A stretch of 64,000 nt of DNA from NCBI GenBank assembly GCA_049315325.1, contig JBMOKJ010000007.1, forward strand, positions 91,247-155,246, in the 5' to 3' direction. Origin of the DNA: CAXXIC01 sp049315325. Lineage in GTDB: Bacteria; Bacteroidota; Bacteroidia; Bacteroidales; UBA7332. Of the stretch, positions 1 through 8,139 are shown piece after piece (the first letter of the stretch is position 1; every line of letters starts with the position of its first letter). A program made the position numbers and the translations under genes. The notes under the pieces were generated by a model. That model saw only the letters and a list, made by a program, of their open reading frames with translations. It made no database searches and had not been told where the DNA came from.

Positions 1-1718
1 TTCGAGTTTTCAGGTAGCCCTGTAACCACAAATCCTTTTGGCAGTTGATAGATCACAGTATCTGTTTCGAGTTCGTCTCGACGGATAGCCATATCTGTTT
101 TTCGATTTCTTACCTTGTCAGGAATTTCAGTTTGTTTATTCATAAAATTGACCGTTAACAGCAGATTATCACCCATTTTTCGAATGTAATTGCTGAATGT
201 CAAGTTTAGGTTTTCATCGAAGTAAGGTGTGCGGCTGCGATGCTCTACGTACTTAAAGTCTTTGAGTGAAAACGAGGGAAGTTTAATTCGTTGAGCCGTA
301 TATTTAAGTTGGTCGGCTGCATCAGCATGATAGATGTGAGAGATTTTATCAGAACTCAACCCAATGTATTTTGCATTTACCTCTGCACTGCCACTCTCTT
401 CGTCCTCGATTGTAACTTTTACAGTTCTCGTAACACAATTTTCTGCCGCAGAATAGACACGTGTATGCGCCAAACGACTATTATCACCGTCAATAAGCAA
501 GACATCTCTATCGTCTGTAAAATCGCTATTAAAGCCACAAGGCAATCGCTGACTTGTGCATTCGAGCCAAATGGTATCTTTGGCTGTTGGCACGCATACA
601 ATCGCGTGGTTAAATTGACTTGTTGCTATGGTAGTATCAATGGCTTGACTATTACCTCCAGCTCTCACCAACGTGTAATACGACTTGACTCCTGCAGCTG
701 ACAACAACGCTTTGGTGTAATTGGACAACGCTTTGCAATCGCCATACGACAATCGATCGACTGTAGAAGCATCAAACGGCTGCCATCCACCAATTCCGAC
801 CTGAATGCTCACATAACGCGTTTTTTGTTGAACGTATTCGTAAATCTTTTTGACTTTTTCAAAATCGGTTTTGCAGTCAGACGTCAACTCTTTCACCTTG
901 TTTTTTGTCTCTTCGGGCAGTAAATCTTTATTATCAATCAATGTATTTGCCCATTGACCAAGACCTTTCCATGATTTCGCATTTCCAACTGATTCGCCTA
1001 CAGCAAAACTTTCAGAAACTAATCTTACCATTGGGAAATCTATCGAATACACTGAAGACAATGGCTCATCAACAGTAGCTTTCAGATTTGATAAAGACCA
1101 TTGGTAGTAATCTTTACCATCTTTAGTCAATTTCTCTACTCCTTTAGGTAAATTGTACTCCTTAAATTTCAAAGCAAAACCAGTAGGCGTTTCAACCTTA
1201 AAAACTGAGTTTTCGTAAGAAATATTCGTGGTATTGTGATACCAAGTTGGCAAAAAAAGTGTCTGTTTAAGTTCCACTTCGTAGGAATATTCTACAGTAT
1301 ATGGGTAATTTCCAACCCTAGGATTGATGTATTTTACACGATTATCGTCAAACATAGTATAACCCGTAATAAAACTTCGGTCGATAATTTCGTCGTACGA
1401 CACTTTCTTTATCACCTCTCCAACTTCGTTATAAACGCGACCTTTTAGATTCGAAATTTTATTCAACGGATTGTACTGTTCCATGAAAATAGCATTTTCC
1501 TCACCATTTTTATTCAGAATCGTGCGCACTTCAGTCACTTTAACAACAGCGGATTTCTCTGAAATAATTTCAACCTCTTGTTGATTTAACCTGATTACCG
1601 TATGGGCATTCTCTTGCAACACAGGCGGAATTGCGCTAACAGGATATTTCAAATCCTTTGCAAAACTGATACTAGAAAATCCAATTAAAAAGAAAAACAA
1701 ACTACTAAACTGCTTCAT
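1..1718 (-). CDS. DUF3857 / transglutaminase-like secreted protein (3' part cut by window edge)
   Basis: The reading frame is open from an ATG at 1718 to the left edge without a stop, so about 572 residues are visible and the C-terminus is missing. It has an N-terminal signal peptide (MKQFSSLFFFLIGF, ending near SFA), then a DUF3857-type beta domain, then a transglutaminase-like core. The core keeps the nucleophile Cys328 (YGDCKALSNY) and His371 (FNHAIV). The third catalytic position is WLECTS near residue 386, a Glu where Asp is usual. Only 5 bases separate it from the upstream gene ending at 1724, which is another DUF3857 protein, so the two are co-transcribed. Such pairs are frequent in Bacteroidetes and are exported; the substrate is unknown. 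The family call is firm, the activity is not. Confidence 0.85.
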   Translation of the reverse strand, partial: MKQFSSLFFFLIGFSSISFAKDLKYPVSAIPPVLQENAHTVIRLNQQEVEIISEKSAVVKVTEVRTILNKNGEENAIFMEQYNPLNKISNLKGRVYNEVGEVIKKVSYDEIIDRSFITGYTMFDDNRVKYINPRVGNYPYTVEYSYEVELKQTLFLPTWYHNTTNISYENSVFKVETPTGFALKFKEYNLPKGVEKLTKDGKDYYQWSLSNLKATVDEPLSSVYSIDFPMVRLVSESFAVGESVGNAKSWKGLGQWANTLIDNKDLLPEETKNKVKELTSDCKTDFEKVKKIYEYVQQKTRYVSIQVGIGGWQPFDASTVDRLSYGDCKALSNYTKALLSAAGVKSYYTLVRAGGNSQAIDTTIATSQFNHAIVCVPTAKDTIWLECTSQRLPCGFNSDFTDDRDVLLIDGDNSRLAHTRVYSAAENCVTRTVKVTIEDEESGSAEVNAKYIGLSSDKISHIYHADAADQLKYTAQRIKLPSFSLKDFKYVEHRSRTPYFDENLNLTFSNYIRKMGDNLLLTVNFMNKQTEIPDKVRNRKTDMAIRRDELETDTVIYQLPKGFVVTGLPENS

Positions 1719-1723
1719 AATCT

Positions 1724-3619
1724 TTATACTTTTTTGATAACCAACATCTCAGCATGCTTCTTAATCAACTGATCTATAAACATTTTCAAATCGTTGTACT
1801 CCTGTTGGAGAAATATCGGTTTATTGATATTGAGTTTATATAGCAGGTGAATTGTGCGCTCCTCCGAAGTTAACTGCATGAGAAAACTCGCTGACCCTTC
1901 TGGCATAACCATTTTTACACTTTCAGGCAATTTTTCGATTGCATATCCTTCAGGAATATTGAGGTGAAGAATCTGTATCCTCTCAAGCGGTGTGGTAAAA
2001 TCTACTGGATAAAGACGTTCTTCGAGTTTGAATGGATTCTCAGTCCATTTACCGAACAGCAATGGCTCCACATAGAGCTGATTATTGGCTTTCGTTACCC
2101 GATTCTTCAATGTGACAGTAAAGTTTTCGGTAAAAGGTTTAGAAAGAGAATCTAAATTTTCATTAGTATAGCTGTCAATCGACGAACCTACATTAGCACT
2201 TTCAACGGATTTCAAATATTCATCTTGACTGTTAAATGTTTTGTACTCATTACGCTTATCAAGAGCCCCATAGGCAAAATAAGATTTACTCCATTCGCCT
2301 TTAATCGTTCCATCCGTTTTCAAATTCCCACTAAAAACAGAGACTATTTTATCTTTGGATGTCGGTGTTAAATCTACCCAATCTAAAAGATCTCTTTTCA
2401 CAACAAGTCCACGTCCATTAAAAGTGCGTTTCGAAAGCATTCCGAATGGTAGATTTTCGTCTGTTGCATCCATCACATAGCTGTTATCACCAATTTTTGC
2501 TCGCGCAATCACGTAGTTCAGTTTTCGCATACTGACCGAAAATGCAGGCAATCGACCATTGTCTCTTGTACTTAAAACCACTGGATCAGCATCAATATCT
2601 AACTTTCGAAGAAGCAAAACAAGTATGAGATTGATATCAGCTACGTTACCCGTTTTCTTATTGAACGCGGTGCTCAACATGGAGTTCGAAGGCCAAATTG
2701 ACTCACCTTTGTCCCATTTTATCATTTTAAGCTCGTTGTATGCCATTTCCATACGCTCCTCGGGAGTTGATTTTGTAGATTTTATCTTCTTGACAAGATC
2801 TCCAAGGAAAAAATTTATAGACTGCAAATGCCCACCAAAATCATTATCCTTATCCAACGTACTAATAACGGCATCCCAAGTGGTAGCATACTCTTCGTAA
2901 AGAGAAATGGATGGTATATGGAGCATCGAAATTTCAATATCAAACTGCGTAATGTAATTATCAGCGTTATCAATATATGGCTCTGACTTAAAAGCAGGCA
3001 CATCCTTTGTCACCCAGCGCATATCATCAGATTCTGATAACGGAATATAGCCTTTGTAGTTTTTCTTAAAAGAATAATATTGATTGGGCTCTATAATCAG
3101 TTCACTCCACCTCACAGGTATCGACTCCTGGAACCGCCAATAACGAGGCAATCCCCTATAATAAATCTCTAGATCAATTACTGAACCAACTTTCACATTT
3201 GGCATTGCAACACGCACCCGATAAGCACCTTTGGTAATTTTCTCAACAAAAGTGGATTCTTTCTTTAATTTGGATACTACAGCTACACCATTTTCCAAAG
3301 TAACGGTCTGCCCCTTTACACTTGCATCTTTAGCTGCAGGAGCAATATAGCTACCCCACGATTTCCCTTCTTCTTTCAACACCTTAATTCTAATCAAATG
3401 CACAAATTGGGCATTTAGAGCATCGAAATACCCGTAATTGCAAAGAATCACAGCCGACGCAGTGGAGTCTAACGGATAAGCAGTCATTTCCAAATCAGCT
3501 TTATCCACTTTCCCATACTTCATTGGGGCTTTTTGAGCTTCCAGACTCAATACTAAAATGAAAAAACTCAAAAACATGAGTGCTTTTCGAACAGTTAATT
3601 CTAAACTCATAATCAACAT
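1724..3619 (-). CDS. DUF3857 / transglutaminase-like protein, probably catalytically dead
   Basis: 631 residues with an N-terminal signal peptide (hydrophobic run LMFLSFFILVLSLEAQ). A second ATG at 3610 gives a protein three residues shorter and is equally possible. The layout is DUF3857 first, then a transglutaminase-like core, then a C-terminal beta region. In the core the Cys position is lost (GNVADINLIL has Ala or Val where a Cys is expected), the His position reads LNYVIA, and only the Asp is kept (YVMDATDEN). The protein is therefore probably a binding or scaffolding paralogue of the gene at 1-1718, which follows 5 bases downstream and retains Cys and His. The pair forms an operon. Function is not known. 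Confidence 0.85.
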   Translation of the reverse strand: MLIMSLELTVRKALMFLSFFILVLSLEAQKAPMKYGKVDKADLEMTAYPLDSTASAVILCNYGYFDALNAQFVHLIRIKVLKEEGKSWGSYIAPAAKDASVKGQTVTLENGVAVVSKLKKESTFVEKITKGAYRVRVAMPNVKVGSVIDLEIYYRGLPRYWRFQESIPVRWSELIIEPNQYYSFKKNYKGYIPLSESDDMRWVTKDVPAFKSEPYIDNADNYITQFDIEISMLHIPSISLYEEYATTWDAVISTLDKDNDFGGHLQSINFFLGDLVKKIKSTKSTPEERMEMAYNELKMIKWDKGESIWPSNSMLSTAFNKKTGNVADINLILVLLLRKLDIDADPVVLSTRDNGRLPAFSVSMRKLNYVIARAKIGDNSYVMDATDENLPFGMLSKRTFNGRGLVVKRDLLDWVDLTPTSKDKIVSVFSGNLKTDGTIKGEWSKSYFAYGALDKRNEYKTFNSQDEYLKSVESANVGSSIDSYTNENLDSLSKPFTENFTVTLKNRVTKANNQLYVEPLLFGKWTENPFKLEERLYPVDFTTPLERIQILHLNIPEGYAIEKLPESVKMVMPEGSASFLMQLTSEERTIHLLYKLNINKPIFLQQEYNDLKMFIDQLIKKHAEMLVIKKV

Positions 3620-4020
3620 CTATTTTATCTGGTTATAAATAATTTCGAACTCAAAATTGGAATACCTTTTTAATATTTTCTAATTCGACCATAAAAATAC
3701 TAGTAATGTTTTAATCAGCAATAGTTATCATAAATTAATTCGAATAAAATTACAAAATCGAATAAAATCCCTTTAATTTAGGGAATACAACACTTATATC
3801 TGTAATTTAATATCTGTTGATAAAATTATTTATTATCACTAAAACTAAACGTTATTAAGTTCTATCCAATATGCTTATTTAAATTCACATTAAATAAGCA
3901 ACATCTTATTAAAGCACTATTTATCAATAAATTAGAAGTTTATAATCTAGTTTTCCTTCGAATCATTAGGAAATTCCCGAAATTCTGACTAATATTGCAG
4001 CACTTTTCAAAAACCCAGCT
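3620..4020. other. AT-rich intergenic region, no gene seen
   Basis: Four hundred bases between the divergent DUF3857 gene and the threonine leader. It is strongly AT-rich with stops in all frames. It should hold the promoters of both transcription units. A near-consensus -7 element (TAATATTG, 3990-3997, one mismatch to TAnnTTTG) sits 24 bases before the leader ATG. I see no other structure. Confidence 0.6.
3990..3997 (+). promoter_or_regulatory. Probable -7 element of the threonine operon
   Basis: TAATATTG matches the Bacteroidetes -7 consensus TAnnTTTG at seven of eight positions and lies just upstream of the leader peptide. No convincing -33 TTG is seen at the expected distance, so this is a weak call. 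Confidence 0.35.
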
Positions 4021-4080
4021 ATGACACGTACTACTGAATATACGACCATTTTCACGATCACCCCTTGGGGGGTTCAGTAA
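4021..4080 (+). CDS. thrL: Threonine-operon leader peptide (attenuator)
   Basis: A 19-codon frame starts at ATG 4021 and stops at TAA 4078-4080. It reads MTRTTEYTTIFTITPWGVQ, with seven Thr and two Ile among 19 residues. That composition, and its position about 150 bases before thrA, are what is expected of a leader peptide whose translation senses charged tRNA-Thr (and tRNA-Ile), as in the enterobacterial thrL attenuator. The gene symbol is by analogy only; no homology to E. coli thrL is claimed. The 150 bases after it contain mutually exclusive pairings (see the next entry). I found this by reading the sequence; no expression evidence exists here. Confidence 0.75.
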   Translation: MTRTTEYTTIFTITPWGVQ

Positions 4081-4231
4081 TTCTGCGTAATAGCACATCC
4101 AATCAAAATCGTATACTTACAATCGGTAAGTTGCCCCTTCAGCGGTGCAACACATTATTCACGACCGATATTTAGCTTTTGCCGTTAGGCAGAAGAAAAG
4201 TGATTTCAATAAAATATAATCGTTGAAAAAT
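4081..4231 (+). promoter_or_regulatory. thr attenuator region: alternative hairpins between leader peptide and thrA
   Basis: Several pairings are visible. CTTAC (4116-4120) can pair with GTAAG (4126-4130). The overlapping ATCGGT (4122-4127) can instead pair with ACCGAT (4164-4169). GTTGC (4130-4134) pairs with GCAAC (4147-4151). CTTTTGCC (about 4176-4183) pairs with GGCAGAAG (about 4188-4195), with one G-U. The last stem is followed by an A-rich stretch, not a U-run, so a classical intrinsic terminator is not obvious. Control could act by Rho or on translation of thrA. The overlap of the first two pairings is consistent with a switch. Folding energies were not computed. Confidence 0.5.
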
Positions 4232-6667
4232 ATGAAGGTATTAAAATTCGGAGGAACATCTGTAGGCTCGGTAGAGAGCATCCGAAGCGTCAAAAAAATC
4301 GTTGAAAGCCGTAAAGAACCTGTCATCGTGGTGGTATCTGCATTGGGTGGAATAACCGACCAATTGCTGAAAACCGCCAAACTCGCAGTGAGTGGCGACA
4401 AATCCTATAAAGAAGAAGTTGACATCATTGTCAATCGTCATTTACAGATGATCGAGGCGGTCGTTCTTCCTGCCAAAAAGGAAGAAACGCTTGCTAAAGT
4501 GAGCGAACTACTCGACGAGCTGACAAATATATATAAAGGTGTATGCCTTATTCGCGACCTCTCGGCAAAAACCAACGACCTTATTGTGAGCTACGGCGAG
4601 CGCATTTCGTCGGTGATTGTGGCGCACGCCATCGAAGGTGCTAAACGCTACGACGCGCGCGAATTCATCAAAACGGAGACACAGTTTGGCAAACACAACT
4701 GCGATTTTGCGGTAACGAACAAACTCGTACAGGAAGCATTTGGTGAATTGCCGAATATTGCGTTGGTTCCTGGTTTTATCTCAGCCGATGTTGTTACTGG
4801 AGAAACCACCAACCTTGGGCGTGGTGGTTCTGACTACACTGCAGCAATTATTGCCGCGGCGCTCAACGCAGAAGTACTCGAAATCTGGACCGATGTGGAC
4901 GGTTTCCTCACAGCAGATCCACGCATTATCAACAACGCGTATGTGATTGATAAATTGAGCTACGTGGAAGCCATGGAGTTGTGCAACTTCGGGGCCAAGG
5001 TTATTTATCCGCCAACCATCTACCCTATTTATCACAAAAATATCCCTATTGTCATCAAGAACACTTTCAATCCTGATGCTCCGGGCACTTTCATCACGCG
5101 TGATAAAGTAAGCGACGAGAAGAAAGCCATTAAAGGGATGTCGTCTATCAACGATGCATGTCTGATTACGGTTCAAGGATTGGGAATGGTAGGCGTGATT
5201 GGTGTCAATCACCGCATTTTCCGCGAATTGGCTCGTTCGGGTGTGAGCGTATTCTTGGTTTCGCAAGCTTCGTCAGAAAACACAACCTCTATTGGGGTGA
5301 AAAACACAGATGCTGATCTTGCAGTAAAAGTATTGAAAGAAGAATTCAAACACGAAATTGCGATTGGTGAAATCAACGACATCAAAGCTGAAAAAGATTT
5401 GGCATGTGTCGCCATCGTGGGTGAAAATATGAAACACACTCCCGGTATTGCCGGAAAACTGTTTGGAACACTCGGTCGCAACGGTATCAACGTGATTGCT
5501 TGCGCACAAGGTGCATCAGAAACCAACATCTCGTTCGTCATTCGCCTCGATAGCCTCAAAAAGGCATTGAGCGTGATTCACGACAGCTTCTTCTTATCAG
5601 ATTATCAGGTACTCAACGTGTTTGTGGCAGGTGTTGGTCTGGTAGGTGGCAATTTGTTGGAGCAAATACAAAAACAACAACCCAAATTGCTCAAAGAGAA
5701 ATCATTAAAACTCAATATCGTAGGGTTGACCAACTCGCGCCATTCATTATTGAATCGCGAAGGAGTCAATCTCGACAATTACAAAGAGGAGCTGGCAAAA
5801 TCGACTATTTCAGCTTCTCCAAAAGCCATTCTGGATGCCATTCTCGAAATGAACATCTTCAATGCTGTGTTTGTTGATTGTACGGCAAGTGCTGAGATTG
5901 CGGGCATCTACAACGAACTATTGAAACACAACGTTTCCGTGGTGACTGCCAATAAGATTGCAGCCTCTTCGTCGTATGAAAACTACGTGCTATTGAAAGA
6001 AACTGCTCGTCAACGTGGCATCAAGTTCTTGTTTGAAACCAATGTAGGAGCCGGATTGCCGATTATCAACACGATGAATGCGCTCATCAACAGTGGCGAC
6101 CGCATCATCAAACTCGAAGCAGTGGTTTCGGGCACGTTGAACTTTATTTTCAACAAACTAAGCGCAGATATTCCGTTGAGCAAAACCATCGTTTTGGCTA
6201 AAGAGGCTGGATTTGCAGAACCCGACCCACGCATCGACTTGAGTGGCAAAGACGTGATTCGCAAATTGGTGATTCTTTCGCGCGAGGCAGGTTATTCGTT
6301 GGAGCAAGAAGATGTCAAGAAAAACCTCTTCATTCCGCAGAAATATTTTGATGGAAGTCTGGAGGATTTCTGGAAAACGGTTTCGGAACTCGATGGTGAG
6401 TTCGAAGAGCGTCGCAAAGCATTGGTGTCCGAAAACAAGCGTTACCGCTTCGTGGCAAAACTCGAAAACGGCGAAGGATCAGTCGGTCTGCAAGAAGTGG
6501 ACGACAGCCATCCGTTCTACCACCTCGAGGGCAGCAACAACATCATCATGATTACCACCGAGCGCTACAACGAATATCCAATGATTATAAAAGGTTACGG
6601 CGCAGGAGCCAGTGTAACTGCTGCGGGTATTTTTGCCGATGTGATTAGCATAGCCAATATTAGATAA
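4232..6667 (+). CDS. thrA: Bifunctional aspartate kinase / homoserine dehydrogenase I
   Basis: 811 residues from the ATG at 4232; a TTG at 4223 in frame is rejected because MKVLKFGGTSVGS is the standard N-terminus. The aspartokinase part (about 1-290, KFGGTSVGS at 5-13, GRGGSDYTA) phosphorylates aspartate. Two ACT regions follow (about 310-450, including CLITVQGLGMVGV and CVAIVGENM). The homoserine dehydrogenase part starts near 460 with the NAD(P)-binding VFVAGVGLVGG and includes GAGLPIINT and the LSGKDVIRKLVIL motif. Length matches the fused ThrA family. It is the first enzyme gene after the Thr-rich leader and is followed by homoserine kinase and thrC, so it catalyses steps 1 and 3 of threonine synthesis and is probably Thr-inhibited through ACT. 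A separate aspartokinase is at 35212-36468. Confidence 0.97.
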   Translation: MKVLKFGGTSVGSVESIRSVKKIVESRKEPVIVVVSALGGITDQLLKTAKLAVSGDKSYKEEVDIIVNRHLQMIEAVVLPAKKEETLAKVSELLDELTNIYKGVCLIRDLSAKTNDLIVSYGERISSVIVAHAIEGAKRYDAREFIKTETQFGKHNCDFAVTNKLVQEAFGELPNIALVPGFISADVVTGETTNLGRGGSDYTAAIIAAALNAEVLEIWTDVDGFLTADPRIINNAYVIDKLSYVEAMELCNFGAKVIYPPTIYPIYHKNIPIVIKNTFNPDAPGTFITRDKVSDEKKAIKGMSSINDACLITVQGLGMVGVIGVNHRIFRELARSGVSVFLVSQASSENTTSIGVKNTDADLAVKVLKEEFKHEIAIGEINDIKAEKDLACVAIVGENMKHTPGIAGKLFGTLGRNGINVIACAQGASETNISFVIRLDSLKKALSVIHDSFFLSDYQVLNVFVAGVGLVGGNLLEQIQKQQPKLLKEKSLKLNIVGLTNSRHSLLNREGVNLDNYKEELAKSTISASPKAILDAILEMNIFNAVFVDCTASAEIAGIYNELLKHNVSVVTANKIAASSSYENYVLLKETARQRGIKFLFETNVGAGLPIINTMNALINSGDRIIKLEAVVSGTLNFIFNKLSADIPLSKTIVLAKEAGFAEPDPRIDLSGKDVIRKLVILSREAGYSLEQEDVKKNLFIPQKYFDGSLEDFWKTVSELDGEFEERRKALVSENKRYRFVAKLENGEGSVGLQEVDDSHPFYHLEGSNNIIMITTERYNEYPMIIKGYGAGASVTAAGIFADVISIANIR

Positions 6668-6710
6668 TGTGCCAATTCGTAAATTTGCCAATGTGCTAAT
6701 TGGCTAATTA
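6668..6710. repeat. Intergenic TGCCAATT/GCTAATT-type repeat, copy 1
   Basis: The thrA-homoserine kinase gap begins with short variants of TGCCAATT and GCTAATT. Related text occurs at 7957-8000 and 23849-23887, each time just after a stop codon. It is non-coding filler of a kind often seen in Bacteroidetes; function unknown. Confidence 0.5.
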
Positions 6711-6744
6711 AATGGTAAATTGTAAATGAATAAATTGTAAATAA

Positions 6745-7950
6745 ATGAAATACATCATTATACTTGGCGACGGAATGGCAGATGAGCCTGCTGAGCAATT
6801 GGGCGGGAAAACCTGTCTGCAAGCGGCCAACAAACCGTCGATTGACCGACTCGCAGCCATGGGCGTGAGCGGATTGTTCAAATCGGTACCCGACGGATTC
6901 GCGCCGGGTAGCGAGATTGCCAACCTCACTGTGTTGGGATACAACGTAGCTGACGAGTTCGAGGGACGTGGTTCGCTCGAAGCTGCTAGCATGGGCATCG
7001 ACATCGTAGCTGATGAAATGGCCATGCGTTGCAATCTGATTTGCATCGAAAACGATAAAATTAAGAATCACTCAGCCGGGCACATTTCGAATGCCGAAGC
7101 GGAAGAGTTGATTCTTTTTTTGCAAAAGGAACTGGGTGGCGACATCGTCAACTTTTTCCCCGGTGTTTCGTATCGCCATTTGTTGAAAATGAAAGGCGGC
7201 AACAAACTCTTGAAGTGCACACCTCCGCACGACGTGCCAGGAACTCCCTTTCGCAACGTGATGATCAAAGCAGAATTTCCCGAAGCAGAAGAAACCGCTC
7301 GCATTTTGAACGAACTGACCCTCAAATCGCAAGCATTGTTGGCTAATCATCCGGTCAATCTGAAACGTGTGGCAGAAGGCAAAGATGCAGCCAATAGCAT
7401 TTGGTTGTGGTCGCCTGGGTACAAACCGAAGATGAAAACGTTGATGGAAAACTACGGCATCAGCAGCGGTTCGGTGATTTCTGCGGTAGATTTGATCAAA
7501 GGTATCGGACGATATGCCGGTCTCGAATCCATCGAAGTGGAAGGCGCAACCGGACTTTATGATACCAACTACGAAGGTAAAACACAAGCAGCTCTCGAAG
7601 CTTTGAAAACGAAAGATTTCGTCTTCTTGCACATAGAAGCAAGCGACGAGGCGGGTCACGAAGGCAATTTCGAACTTAAAACCAAAACCATCGAATACCT
7701 CGATAGCCGTTGTGTGAAAACCATTCTCGACGAGACTGCTAAGTGGGACGAACCGGTCACGATTGCCATCCTCCCCGACCATCCAACGCCTTGCCGTACC
7801 AAGACGCATACCAACGCACCTGTGCCTTTCGTCATCCTGAAACCGGGACAATCGCCCGACGACGTTCAAGTTTACGACGAGTTCAGTGTTGCTCAAGGCG
7901 GTTACGGACTGTTGCAACCCGATGAGTTTATGAAAGAGTTGTTTAAATAA
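6745..7950 (+). CDS. Homoserine kinase of the phosphoglycerate-mutase-like family
   Basis: 401 residues resembling the archaeal-type cofactor-independent phosphoglycerate mutase (ApgM) in the alkaline-phosphatase superfamily: metal-binding ILGDGMADEP at the start, GSEIANLTVLGYN, HIEASDEAGHEGN and ILPDHPTPC near the end. It would often be annotated apgM. Its place between thrA and thrC, with no GHMP-type thrB seen in the window, fits the proposed PGM-like homoserine kinase group (TIGR02535 type, experimentally supported in Bacteroides and Desulfovibrio to my knowledge). The reaction is then ATP plus homoserine to O-phosphohomoserine, the substrate of ThrC. The fold is seen; the homoserine kinase role rests on family knowledge and context. 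Confidence 0.85.
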   Translation: MKYIIILGDGMADEPAEQLGGKTCLQAANKPSIDRLAAMGVSGLFKSVPDGFAPGSEIANLTVLGYNVADEFEGRGSLEAASMGIDIVADEMAMRCNLICIENDKIKNHSAGHISNAEAEELILFLQKELGGDIVNFFPGVSYRHLLKMKGGNKLLKCTPPHDVPGTPFRNVMIKAEFPEAEETARILNELTLKSQALLANHPVNLKRVAEGKDAANSIWLWSPGYKPKMKTLMENYGISSGSVISAVDLIKGIGRYAGLESIEVEGATGLYDTNYEGKTQAALEALKTKDFVFLHIEASDEAGHEGNFELKTKTIEYLDSRCVKTILDETAKWDEPVTIAILPDHPTPCRTKTHTNAPVPFVILKPGQSPDDVQVYDEFSVAQGGYGLLQPDEFMKELFK

Positions 7951-7956
7951 TGTTCT

Positions 7957-8000
7957 AATATGCCAATTAGCTAATTTACTAATGTGCCAATTTAAGAATA
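7957..8000. repeat. Intergenic TGCCAATT/GCTAATT-type repeat, copy 2
   Basis: Starts just after the stop of the homoserine kinase gene, with TGCCAATTAGCTAATTTAC and a second TGCCAATTT. Same family as 6668-6710. The rest of the gap (8040-8135) carries two copies of GCGATAACTTC-type text plus short TAACTTCTT/TAACTCC variants. No gene. Confidence 0.45.
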
Positions 8001-8139
8001 TAATTCAATAAAAGAGACACAAATCAGGAGCAGATGAAATTCTATAACTTCTCAGTGAAGCGATAACTTCAATAACTCCTTAACTTCTTTAACTCCATAT
8101 AAGCGAAGCGATAACTTCTATAACTTCTTAAAGAAAAGA

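Noticed and set aside
291..701. Plus-strand frame of 136 codons opposite the first gene
   Set aside because: It overlaps the DUF3857 transglutaminase-like gene on the minus strand, which has a signal peptide and catalytic motifs.
4781..5266. Open frame antisense to thrA
   Set aside because: Shadow of a conserved enzyme gene; no promoter or family.
7072..7917. Long open frame antisense to the homoserine kinase gene
   Set aside because: It lies wholly opposite a well-recognised gene and has shadow-type composition (many Phe, His and Val); no family likeness.
6745..7950. Annotation as a glycolytic phosphoglycerate mutase
   Set aside because: Operon position between thrA and thrC and absence of thrB favour homoserine kinase; the fold is the same.
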